Assembly: GCF_033807715.1 (NCBI RefSeq)
Contig: NC_084599.1
Span: forward strand, 26,034,125-26,098,124
Source: Cololabis saira
Lineage: Eukaryota; Chordata; Actinopteri; Beloniformes; Belonidae
Direction of reading: 5' to 3'
Length of the DNA: 64,000 nucleotides
Shown here: positions 1-9,372 of the stretch, in pieces
Layout: each line of letters opens with the position of its first letter
How positions within the stretch are numbered: the first letter of the stretch is position 1
Made by a program: the position numbers and the translations under genes
Notes under the pieces: generated by a model
What the model saw: the letters and a program-made list of their open reading frames with translations, nothing else
Told to the model about the DNA's origin: nothing
Database searches by the model: none

Positions 1-2448
1 CAATGCTTACACTTCTTACATTGGAAAAGATGGTCGCCTGATGCGTAGAGTACTTTTACATATATACTGTAATTGAAAAATGTAACATTCATGACATACT
101 TGTGTGCAGCTTAACATGGACATGACTGGAAATTAAGCCAAGCTGGGACAGACAGTGTTATGCTCAGGGATAAGGACACTTTGCTATTGGAAAGTCCTTC
201 TGCCCTTCCTTTACGTGTATCTTACTTTAAAACAAGTACTCATGTAATTCTTCTTAACTCATTAAGACCTGATGCAATATGAGTATGTCTGTTGTGAGAG
301 CAGAGCAGGGATTTATGGGTATATGACAACATCATTCCCTGTTGGCCTAGCCTCTTTCAGCACGATAACATGCCCTGCCCGACAATGAACATTATTGAAG
401 AATGGCTTGAGGAGCGCAGCAAAGTCTTCAAGGTGACGACTTTGACTTAAAATCCCCACGGTCCCAATTCCATTAAGCATGTGTGGGAATAACCAGAAAA
501 GGTCTTGAGATGTTGATGGATGTGATGCCAGTGGACACATCTTACAGACTTGTGAAGGCTTGTTCCATATTAGTGTGAAATATTACTATCAGATGACGAA
601 CCCATTATTTTGACAAATATAATCGGCAGCTCGAGAAGCCATAGAAAAAGTGGAGAAATTGGCATGAGTGAAAAAACAAGAAATGGAAAGACTTTTTCTT
701 GGGTTTCCAAGATCACAGCATTCCAGTAATCTCCAAAGAGCAATGTCATGAGAGGGATTGCATTTCAACATGCACATGAAATCTCTGATCAAAAGCGACT
801 TACAGTTGAGAGATTGGTTTTGTGATCCCAGTCATGGTGGGATCGCTGGGCACAGTGGGTATAGCTATAAATTCTGAGTTGATCTTGCCAACAAAGCAAA
901 AAACAGTGGTGCTTTTGTCTTGGTATTTGGTGCCAGACACCTTTGATGCAGTGTAATGTGAGGCTAAACTTAAAAAAAAGGGAAAAGAAAGAGTGAGAGT
1001 AATTTAAGGGCAAAAATCTGATTTATTTCCTTTCTGCATTCACTTCAGATGGTCAATTACTGAGCAAAACAGAGAAGGAGCTACGTGGGAGTAGATGAAT
1101 TTGTTCACAGTTGTAGTAGATAAAGTTCTGCTCCCTCAAGTATAAATCTCCATCTCACTGTTTTGATTGGGGTGGAGCATTTCTTTTACATTTCTCTCTT
1201 TCTGCTTCATTTCAGCAGTGTTTTTGCATTTGCTTGTGTTGACAATTTAATGACAATTAAGTTCCCTGAAGAAAACCAGTGTAAAGAGGCAACTTTATTT
1301 TATAACATCCAGTAAGCCAGTTACAAACTCCATGGGTAAATAGGAAATTTTCATTTTCCAGTATTCCATTATCAATTTTGGCCAACCTCAAGGCTCTAGT
1401 CATCCTTGCCTCCTAAAGCTGTGGCGTGACCACCAAAACTCACTGTCTGCTATTTTTTTCTGTCTGCAACTGTCTTATCCCCTTGGCATTAAGAACATGG
1501 CACTTTATTCTTATCTGTTATTAACATAACTCATGGGATAGAGTCATTGATGTGTTTACTCTGTGGCTTTAAGAATGAGGTTTGGGAAAATATGTGTGAG
1601 ACAAGTATTTATCTGTTATTGCTCTGACACTGGCTGCCTCCCAAGAAACCAAGGACAGTCGGACCATGGGAAAAGGAAGAAGTGCATCCATCTTCTTCTC
1701 AGATGATCTACCCCACTCCAGCTGACAAAGACTCACAGTTGTGAAAAGAAAAGAAAGGGACCATTAACAAATGCTTGCAACCACTTCCCCAGGAAGCTTA
1801 ATGAGTTTCTAGCAACCGATCTAATTCTTCAAATCTGAAGACACTTTAAGGATCACTGTGTTTATCTGTAACAGCTGGAGTTCTCATTCTTGTATTTATT
1901 ATGTTTCTGCAGGATGCTATCTTTGCTCTCCCTCCGTGTGGATTTGAGGAAATGAAGCATTACACATACAGTAACAGTAGCTGTGTTTCGTTTGCTTTCT
2001 AGAGATTCATTTCATAATTGTAATACACAAGAATGGTTAGAATGACAAATTTTAGGAAAACATGCAAATTGACAAAAACATTATCATCCAGACATGATAG
2101 GATTACTACTTTTTACAGTTGTAATAGGTCACAAAATATGATTCTAACAAAGGCAAAGAAAATACAGTACAATTGCAAAATTTTTCTTGACTCCTTTCAA
2201 CTGCTGAACATTGAGACACAACTTCCATCTCAGTACACGACAATGTTGACTTTCATCAATTTGCTAAGTGATGTCTTGTCATGTGAAGTGCACAACTGAC
2301 ATTGTTTCTGTGGTCAAATAAAAATACTAATATGAAGGTTAGAGGAGGCAGAGAGAGTTGTTAACATGATGACTTCTGTCCTGTACCCTTTAAGGCTTCT
2401 ACACATTGGTGTGCAACGTGTACATGCAAAGATCTTATTAGCAATGTG
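1..2448. other. Unannotated A+T-rich flank
   Basis: I see no repeat with recognisable ends, no splice-framed open frame longer than chance and no RNA gene here. The short open frames (up to about 88 codons) have no recognisable protein features. The last eight bases before 2457 form the left target duplication of the hAT-like element. Confidence 0.6.
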
Positions 2449-2968
2449 TAAATAAACAGTGTTGGGGGTAACGCGTTACAAAAGTAACGCAATTACAGTA
2501 ATGTATTACTTTTTGCTGTAACGCAGTAATATAACGCATTACTAATACATTTTCGGTAATATTTTACTCGTTACAATCTAAGTAACGCGCGTTACAACGC
2601 ATTTTAACCCGTTTAGCTGTTGTTTTTTAAAGAATTCACCAACACCGCGTCCGCGAGACATCCCGACAACAGAAAAAAGCGTTGGGAACGCGGCGCGGCG
2701 GAACATAGCGCCGCTGGACACTGTTTGTGTGGGGACTGTTCAGTGAGCAGAGCCGGCAGGGAAAAGTCAACAGTGCGGCGTGTCCGCGTGTAACTTAAAT
2801 CTACCATGGTCTCAGCGTTAGGGCTCGGCCAAGTGAGGCTTTATTAATATATGGGCTTTATACATTTATTAAATATATATGAGCGCGGAGTCGGCGAGAA
2901 GCTGCGCGCGGCGAGGAGCTGCGCGCGGCGAGGAGCCCGAGCCGGGCTCACAGTCAGTCGCGCTGTGA

Positions 2969-3088
2969 GAGCGGATTTATGGTTCCGCGTTAAATCGACG
3001 CAGAGCTTTCGCCGTAGGGTATGCAGTAGTTCGCGTAACCCACGGCGTATGGCCTGCGTTGGTGTAACGCGGAACCATAAATCAGCCT
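2969..3088. mobile_element. Relic of a palindromic Harbinger-like MITE inside the hAT-like element
   Basis: The arms GATTTATGGTTCCGCGTTA and its inverted counterpart flank a GC-rich centre with CGTAGGG and CCCACGGCG pieces. The same palindrome occurs in better condition at 38851-38989, where a TTA duplication is clear. Here the left terminus is degraded and no duplication is obvious, so the outer limits are approximate. Confidence 0.6.
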
Positions 3089-3296
3089 TAAACCACACCT
3101 GCAGCCCATCAGGAGGAGAGGTTAAAACAGCTGCGAGTTGTTGATTGCTGGTTCGTTTTGTTAACTCTGAGAGCTTTATTGGTTTGTTTGTTAGCTTGCT
3201 GGTGTTTTTTTCTCTCTGGGAGTTATTTATGAAGAAGTTCTGAGTTCCGTGTGAGAAGTATTCGAGTTGAGGGGGGATGAGGGGTGATGTGATGGC

Positions 3297-3548
3297 ACCC
3301 CCCCTGAAATAAAAACGGTCCAAATCATCCCCCCTGAAATAAAAACGGTCCAAATCACCCCCCCCCCCCGAAATAAAAACGGTCCAAATCATCCCCCCTG
3401 AAATAAAAACGGTCCAAATCATCCCCCCCTGAAATAAAAACGGTCCAAATCATCCCCCCTGAAATAAAAACGGTCCAAATCATCCCTGAAATAAAAACGG
3501 TCCAAATCATCCCCCCTGAAATAAAAACGGTCCAAATCATCCCCCCTG
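3297..3548. repeat. 30-bp minisatellite, about eight copies
   Basis: The unit reads roughly ATCCCCCC, TGAAATAAAAACGG, TCCAAATC. About eight copies vary mainly in the length of the C run (4 to 10 C). Because the unit is a multiple of three, the minus strand has a long open frame with a repeating D-L-D-R-F-Y-F motif. That frame is a by-product of the repeat, not a gene. It lies 53 bp from the left DIRS terminus, inside the hAT-like host. Confidence 0.9.
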
Positions 3549-3601
3549 TAAAACTGCCATCCCTCCTTTCCATCCCTTATGTCATTTCATCAATGAATGT
3601 G

Positions 3602-3781
3602 GTTCTATTTCGTCCCTACTGACCGCCAGGCGGTGCTGTAAGCACTGGATATCTCCCCCTCGCGCATGCGCATGTCGAGTACAATACCCACAATGTCACG
3701 TCACCCGTGACCCCTGCATGACCCCCGGAAGGGTATATCTTCCGGCGTCAGCATGGGATCTTCTCCTTATTCTTCTCGCGT
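3602..3781 (+). repeat. DIRS left inverted terminal repeat
   Basis: About 180 bp, nearly identical to the reverse complement of 8549-8753 apart from the outermost bases. It runs from GTTCTATTTCGTCCCTACTG through GCGCATGCGCATG and a GGAAGGGTATATCTTCC hairpin to GATCTTCTCC. The outer 11 bases (GTTCTATTTCG) differ from the right end and are matched instead by the first half of the internal complementary region. Confidence 0.92.
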
Positions 3782-4147
3782 CGCGCTGAAGTACAGGACG
3801 GAAATAGAAGGCTGGTTGAAAGCTTCTTCCTTTCCTCCCTAAAACCGCCGGCCCCCGTGCAGCTTCGTGCCGTAAGGTAGGAGTAACGATCTCTGTCGTC
3901 CTCCAAGAGGCTGTGGCCGCGCGGTATTTATTGGTATTTATTGGTGTTCGTTGCGGCGGCGGCGGCGTCTCCCCGCCCCGCCCCCCTGGCCCAGCTGACA
4001 GAAGGTAAGCTGTTGGCTGCGCCCGACACCTGAACATTCTGTGCAGTTATTTTTTCTGCAAAAAAAAAAAAAAAAAAAAAGAAGAAGACAGAAAGGGATT
4101 ATTTTTTTCTTTGGAAAAAACAATACAAACACCTTTTTTGGTCTTTC

Positions 4148-5258
4148 TTACAGCCGTGGTGAAGGCCACGCCCCTCTCCCACCGGCTCATTTGTGGTGAC
4201 GGCAGCGTTTCGCTCCCTCTCCCACTTTATTAATGTGACATTATTTTTTCCTTGCAGATTATTTTTTTCTTTTGAAAAAAAAAAAAAGGAAAGAAACGAG
4301 AGAGGATTGTTCTCTTCTTTTTGAGTAAAGACGCCTATTTTTGCCTTTTCTCATAGCCGTGGTGACGGCAGCGTGGCCCTCCCCTCTCCCGCCTGCATAT
4401 TGGCGGTGACGGCAGCGTGCTCGCTGTGGTGACGGCAGCGTTTCCGCTCCCCTCTCCCACTGACACACCTGTGTTGACGGTAGCGTGGCCCTCCCCTCTC
4501 CCGCCTGTATATTGGCGGTGACGGCAGCGTGCTCGCTGTGGTGACGGCAGCGTTTCCGCTCCCCTCTCCCACTGACACCTACGTGGTGATGGCGGCTCGT
4601 CCGCTCCCTCTCCCACCGGCACATCCGTGGTGACGGCAGCGTGACCGCTCCCCTCTCCCACCGACACATTCGTGTGGACGGCAGCGTGACCGCTCCCCCC
4701 GACACATTCGTGTGGACGGCAGCGTGTCCGCTCGTCTCTCCCACTGACACATCCGTGCTGACGGTAGCGTGGCCGCTCCCCTCTCCCACCGGCATATTGG
4801 TGGTGACGGCAGCGTGCTCGCTGTGGTGACGGCAGCGTTTCCGCTCCCCTCTCCCACCGACACATCCGTATTGGCGGTAGCGTGGCCCTCCCCTCTCCCG
4901 CCGGCACATTGGCGGTGATGGCAGCGTGCTCGCTGTGGTGACGGCAGCGTTTCTGCTCCCCTCTCCCACTGACACATCCGTGCTGACGGTAGCGTGACCG
5001 CTCCCCTCTCCCGCCAGCATATTGGTGGTGACGGCAGCGTGCTCGCTGTGGTGACGGCAGCGTTTCCGCTCCCCTCTCCCACCGACACCTACGTGGTGAC
5101 TGCAGCGCGTCCGCTCCCCTCTCCCACCGGCACATCCGTGGTGACGGCAGCGTGACCGCTCCCACCGACACATTCGTGTGAACGGCAGCATGTCCGCTCC
5201 TCTCTCCTGCCAGCACATCCGTGGCGACGGCAGCGTGTCCGCTCCCTCTCCCACCGGT
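4148..5258. repeat. Tandem-repeat expansion in the DIRS 5' region
   Basis: Units of about 45-50 bp, grouped in places into about 110-bp higher-order units, share the core GTGACGGCAGCGT followed by CCGCTCCCCTCTCCCAC and ACACATCCGT. A T-rich spacer with an A run (about 4031-4150) is duplicated at about 4226-4355, so the array begins as a larger tandem duplication. The array stops just before the ORF1 start codon at 5266. Long minus-strand open frames here (over 300 codons) are repeat artefacts rich in R, G and H. Confidence 0.88.
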
Positions 5259-5265
5259 CGCTGTG

Positions 5266-6644
5266 ATGGAGCGTTCATGCCCAGGGTGCATGGCCGCCCT
5301 GGACCCTGCGGATGGCCAGGACCTCTGCGTGTCGTGCCTCGGCCCTGAGCAGCGGGGCCGTTGGCCAGCCTCCCCTCATCTCAGCCGGGGTCTTCTCTGA
5401 AGCGATCGGCAAAGAGTGGTGGGGGCCCCCAAACGACGGCGGATGACGAGCCAGCTCTCCTCGAAGGTAGATCGCTTGGCTGCCGACATGGAGCAGATGA
5501 CGGCGCCCCTCCTCAATCTGCAACCTGGTACTGGCCAGGTGGAACCTGCCATGCCAGAGTTTGCTCTGGGGTCGCCACCGCCGCTGCCGGAGGACGCCAT
5601 CTCCATTGCAGCCTCGGCGAGCCACTTCAACGTGTCATCAGGGGACCCGGCCTCACAGCGCTCGGGGTTCTCCTCGCACTCATCTGCCCAGAGCTCTCGG
5701 GAGGGGACGGTTTGTTCCTCCGTGCAGAGCATTATCCGCACTGCCCTGGCACACTTGCAGCCGAATGCACCGCGTGCGGAGGTGGCCTCTAGCGCCTTCC
5801 ACAGGCGCAATCCTTCTCCGGTGGAATTCACATTCCGTCTTCGTCGGATTTTTTTGAGGGAGCTGCACTCATGCTGGAGAGATGTCACAGCCGGCTGATG
5901 ACCGTGCTCTGACGGCGATGGAGGACGCTGCTGTGGCTGGTCTCCACCACATGCCCCCCCCATCGAGCCCTCCATTGCAGCACTGATAGTGGCTCCTGAT
6001 GAGGCTCTGAAGCCAGATCCCAAGTGCCCCTCTACCCAGAGTATTACTGATGGGCATATTTGTAAGGCTTATGAAACAGCGGCACGCATCGGCCGGCTGG
6101 GGAACACCCTTTTTTCATCTGCTACTGGCTCTCTCCACCTCCCTGCAAGATGCACAGGTGGATGATTCCACACAGGACATGTGTGACATATCCCTACAGG
6201 CTTTTTGCCTCCCAAACGAGGGAACTGGGGCGGCTGATGTCCACCCTGGTGCACACGCGCCGTCATGTCTGACTGGCGCAGTCACCCCTGACGGAGACTG
6301 CTCGTAGGGTTCTTCGTCAGGCACCGGCAGGACCGGGGGAGCTGTTTGGGGCAACTGCCCTGGAAGCTCCGAACCGCACCGCCCTGGCTGATGAGACCAG
6401 GCAGCGGCTGGTGTACCTTCACAGGGGTGCGGCCGCCTCCTGTACACCGGGAGGCCCTTCACCGGCCCCCGGGCCTCGCCCCCGGCCGCCTGCCCACGGC
6501 GGCCGGCGCGGCTTTCAGCGGTCTGTGAGTCAGCCTGCTGGTGACTTTCGCCCCCCTGTGCGCGGACCGTCCCACCAGCGTCGGGGCGTTGATCCCGACC
6601 GTCGCCCCCCCGGGACGTCCGGAGCCCGGGGGAGACGGCGCTAA
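5266..6644 (+). pseudogene. DIRS ORF1 (gag-like protein), decayed
   Basis: In DIRS elements ORF1 is thought to encode the nucleic-acid-binding structural protein. The frame starts ATG-GAG-CGT at 5266 and at once shows a CxxC...CxxC zinc-knuckle-like motif (C-P-G-C at residues 5-8, then C-V-S-C-L-G-P-E). A TGA at 5398 interrupts it. The same frame then runs from 5416 to 5898 with a basic PKRRRM start, an S/A-rich linker and the family-typical end FLRELHSCWRD. Beyond the stop, family-like sequence goes on in other frames, for example LLLALSTSLQDAQ near 6120 and SLQAF near 6200. The last part (6411-6644) is a G/P/R-rich basic tail. At least two frameshifts and one nonsense codon make it non-functional. 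I recognise it from its motifs and position; I have not aligned it. Confidence 0.82.
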
Positions 6645-6659
6645 GGCCACGGAGCCGGT

Positions 6660-7235
6660 CGTCAGCTACTTTTCCGGCAGCAGCTCGGTTACTGGGCTGC
6701 CTGCTCATTGGGGCCCGGGTGGTTTCCACCCTAGCCCGGGGGTACGTATTGCAGTTCCGACACCGGCCTCCTATCTCCGGCCGGGTTGAGATGACCATCG
6801 TCAGAGACCCGGCAAACATTCCGGCCCCTCCCTGCCGGGAGGCTGTCATCAGTAGTCCTCCCGGGTCCGCACGCGCTACATCAACGTGCTGGAGCTCTGG
6901 GCTCTGCACTTCACACTAACATTTTTTGCAACTCCTGTGGGGGAGGCACGTGCCGGGTCGGTCGGACAGTGTGTCCACTGTTCCTTGATCGGCCACCAGA
7001 GGGGGCCCCGACTCTGCACAGCTGCTGCAGGTGTCCCGGGGCCTCCTAGCGTGGACAGCTCCTCGCCTGCCCGGCCTTCGGGCGATGTTCCTGCCTGGAG
7101 ACAGGAACCGGGTGACGGACTTCCTCTCCCGGCGCAAGCCGCCTTTGCAGAGGGTCCTCCAGAGGGCTCACGGGCTCCTCTTGGTGGCCCCCTTCCGACC
7201 GGGGAAACATAGTTTCCACTGCTGCTGCGACACAA
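6660..7235 (+). pseudogene. DIRS reverse transcriptase/RNase H remnant with the RT palm deleted
   Basis: The first part keeps an RT N-terminal-like stretch (ARVVSTLARGYVLQF near 6715-6765). By about 6870 the reading has jumped to the RNase H region (RYINVLELWALHF), so the RT fingers and palm with the catalytic YxDD motif are missing. RNase H-like sequence follows, with its frame broken near 6960-7000, then LLAWTAPRLPGLRAMFLPGD and RNRVTDFLSRRKPP at 7040-7140. A second deletion joins RRKPP directly to RVLQRAHGLLLVAPFRPGK. No functional polymerase can be made. Its position between ORF1 and the recombinase fits the family. Confidence 0.8.
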
Positions 7236-7379
7236 CATGACGCCCCCCAGAGGGACCGTCTTTTCCAGCCGGGGATTCAGGTTTTGCACCCCGACCCCGT
7301 CGTTTTTGGCTCTGAGTCTGGCCGCTGCGGCGCCCGACCCATTGTTGTCAAGCTGTCCTGAACCTGTCAGGGCTGGCAT

Positions 7380-8403
7380 CTCGAATGCCCATGTGCCTCC
7401 CACCCGCCTCTGGTATGAGTGCGAGTGGGGGAGATTCTCTGCCTGGTGTGCAGACGGGTCAGAGGACCCTGTTCTTTGCCCCGTGGCCACGATCCTGGGG
7501 TTCCTTTCGGTCCCTCCTGGATGGTGGCCGTGCTCAGTCCACTTTAAGGGTGTATGTGGCGGCCATTTCATCGCAACATGCCCTGGTTGAGAATGCCACC
7601 GTGGGGTGCCACCGGCTGGTTTCTCTTTCTCAGGGGGGCTCTGAGGCTGCCCCCCCCCGAGGAGCCCAAAGGCCCCAGTTTTCGATTCCATTCGATTTTA
7701 TTTATATAGCGTCTAATACAACAGATGTTGTCTCTAGACGCTTTCCAGAGAACCAGAACATAAACATGAATATAAACCCCCGAGCAGTGTGGGACCTGCC
7801 CATGGTGCTAGGTGCCCTCTCTTCTCCACCCTTTTGGGCCCTTGGCCCGGGTGGGCCTGAAGTGGCTCTCTATGGAGATAGCTTTTCTCCTCGCCATGAC
7901 ATCGGCGAGTCGATGAGTTACATGCCCTGTCAGTCAGCTCAGGGGCTACGTTGTGGCCGAACGTGGCGTTCCTGCCCTAGGTCCTGCAGAGAGTGGGCCA
8001 AGCCCTTTGTGCCCCGTACGGGCCCTTGCTGCTTATGCTACCGCGCCTGTGCGACGGTCGGAGCAGCTTGTTCTCTGCCATGGTGGACCCAACAGGGGGC
8101 GTGCTGTTTCTGGACAGCGCCGTCCCACTGGGTGGTGGACACCGTCGAGCGCACCCACAGGGCCAGTGGCCGCCCCTTACCAGTGGGGGTGAGGTGCCAC
8201 TCGACCAGAAGCGTCGCAGCTTCTTGGCTGCCCTGCAGGGGGTGCCTCTGGAGGACATCTGCACCGCGACTTCATGGACGTCGCCAGACACGTTCTCCAG
8301 GTTTTACCGGATCAATGTCGCCACTCCCAACCATTGGGCGTGGTTCTACTCCCGGGTCCTTCTGCCCCTGGTCAGTGAGGTATGTGACCGGGATCCTACG
8401 TGA
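7380..8403 (+). pseudogene. DIRS tyrosine recombinase (YR), frameshifted
   Basis: The enzyme would integrate the circular DNA intermediate. A core-binding region is readable as STLRVYVAAISSQHALV near 7535-7590. The catalytic domain follows in three frames. The first catalytic Arg is codon 7911-7913 (TSASR) and is followed at once by a TGA. LCPVRALAAYA and the LCHGGPNRG region lie in frame 3. The HxxR box reads HSTR at 8198-8209 in frame 2. The nucleophile Tyr sits at 8305-8307 (FYRIN) in frame 1, and the frame ends at 8401-8403. So Arg, His, Arg and Tyr are all present but no single frame joins them. A 0.1-kb repeat interrupts the domain at about 7681-7786. Confidence 0.85.
7681..7786 (+). 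mobile_element. Short interspersed-repeat fragment nested in the DIRS recombinase
   Basis: ATTCGATTTTATTTATATAG, then GCGTC...AGACGCTTTCCAGAG and ATAAACCCCCGAGCAG, is a common teleost interspersed-repeat segment that I recognise but cannot name. It separates the recombinase peptide PKGPSF from VWDLPMVLGAL, which are normally adjacent, so it is a later insertion. Limits are approximate and I cannot define a target duplication. Confidence 0.6.
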
Positions 8404-8520
8404 CATTGTTGGTATTCGTCATCCAGTGCTTACAGCACTGCCTGGCGGTCAGTAGGGACGAAATAGAACAAAAGTTACGCCTGTAACTACGGTTCTATGA
8501 GTCCCGGATGACCGCCAGGC
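8398..8520 (+). repeat. DIRS internal complementary region (ICR)
   Basis: The first half (to about 8471) is the reverse complement of the left terminus, ending GGGACGAAATAGAAC. The second half (AAAGTTACGCCTGTAACTAC, then GGTTCTATGAGTCC) is the reverse complement of the right terminus. The region therefore holds a head-to-tail copy of both element ends. In DIRS elements this is thought to act as the template that completes the termini and circularises the cDNA. It sits just after the recombinase stop, the expected place. Confidence 0.9.
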
Positions 8521-8548
8521 CTGCCGGTCACTCCGAATCCTCGTGCTC

Positions 8549-8753
8549 TCGCGAGAAGATTCTAGGAGAAGATCCCATGCTGACGCCGGAAGATATACCC
8601 TTCCGGGGGTCATGCAGGGGTCACGGGTGACGTGACATTGTTGGTATTGTACTCGACATGCGCATGCGCGAGGGGGAGATATCCAGTGCTTACAGCACCG
8701 CCTGGCGGTCAGTAGGGACTCATAGAACCGTAGTTACAGGCGTAACTTTCGTT
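8549..8753 (+). repeat. DIRS right inverted terminal repeat
   Basis: Reverse complement of the left repeat over about 175 bp. It extends beyond it by a right-end-specific tail, ACTCATAGAACCGTAGTTAC then AGGCGTAACTTTCGTT. That tail is what the second half of the internal complementary region matches. The unequal ends are normal for DIRS elements. Confidence 0.9.
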
Positions 8754-9062
8754 TTACTGCTATTTCAACATTTAGAGTCATCACCAGAAAAATAACACCA
8801 GAAAAATAACTTATTTGACAATTTTCACCTGTTTCAAGTAAATTTTCACTTGAAATAAGTAGAAAAATCTGCCAGTGGGACAAGATTTATCTTTTTTTGC
8901 TATTTTGTTGAAAGTAACTCAAAAGTAATACACAAGTAGTGTAACGCATTACAATTCAGATATAGTAATATTGTAATGTAACTAATTACTTTCAAATGAC
9001 AGTAACTAGTAATATATAATGTATTATATTTTGGATGTAACTTGCCCAACACTGTAAATAAA

Positions 9063-9370
9063 CACGTTTGAGCCAGAATGGAGAAAAACATCGTCCTGAC
9101 CAAAAACAATGTTGTCACTGCAACACCAACGAAGCACTGAGCTGCGCCTTATCATTCTGTAGTAATTGCCAAAAGGAAACAGCAGCAATTTTTCCAGACA
9201 CTTTCTATTTTCCTAATACGGAACAGCTGATGTTTGGAGTTCTTATATAATTCATGGTCTATTCACTTGTATATGTTACTCTAAATTCAAAATGATTAGG
9301 GTTAGGGATTACAAATCTAAGTCAGGCAGAACTTGGTTCGGGTAATTATTCGTGGATGTGTCTTAAGACG
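9063..9370. other. Spacer between the hAT-like nest and a Tc1-like element
   Basis: I see nothing recognisable in this stretch. Confidence 0.5.
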
Positions 9371-9372
9371 TA

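Larger units (their letters stand above)
3602..8753 (+). mobile_element. DIRS-type tyrosine-recombinase retrotransposon, internally deleted
   Basis: The element has the order expected of DIRS retrotransposons: inverted terminal repeat, ORF1 (gag-like, with a CxxC zinc motif), RT/RNase H remnants, tyrosine recombinase, internal complementary region, inverted terminal repeat. It makes no target duplication. GTT stands at both crossover points (3602-3604 and 8751-8753), and the circle-junction sequence implied by the internal complementary region also contains GTT. This fits integration by a tyrosine recombinase across a 3-bp core. Length is about 5.15 kb, of which about 1.1 kb is an internal minisatellite. 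The RT palm and a segment after RNase H are absent and all frames are broken, so the copy cannot be autonomous. Confidence 0.92.
2457..9054. mobile_element. hAT-like DNA transposon, non-autonomous, disrupted by nested insertions
   Basis: The left end begins CAGTGTTGGG and the right end finishes CCCAACACTG, an exact 10-bp terminal inverted repeat. Both subterminal regions are rich in GTAAC/GTTAC and TTACT motifs. A perfect 8-bp target duplication, TAAATAAA, lies at 2449-2456 and 9055-9062, which is the size expected of the hAT superfamily. Taking out the nested DIRS element (3602-8753) leaves about 1.45 kb. No hAT transposase coding is visible, so this copy would have needed a transposase supplied in trans. 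The family assignment rests on the ends and duplication length. The ends match a teleost repeat type I recognise, but I cannot name the exact family. Confidence 0.85.

Noticed and set aside
3297..3548. CRISPR-like array of regular 30-bp units
   Set aside because: The units are directly adjacent with no unique spacers, and the genome is a vertebrate's, so it is a minisatellite.
2844..3573. 192-codon minus-strand frame with repeating D-L-D-R-F-Y-F
   Set aside because: It is produced by the 30-bp minisatellite, whose length is a multiple of three.
4259..5291. Minus-strand open frames of 318 and 339 codons, rich in R, G, H and C
   Set aside because: They run through the DIRS minisatellite, are open in overlapping frames and repeat with the DNA unit, so they are not genes.
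6115..7691. Minus-strand frames of 264 and 271 codons across the DIRS element
   Set aside because: They are shadows of the GC-rich plus-strand ORF1/RT/YR remnants, where family motifs are readable only on the plus strand.
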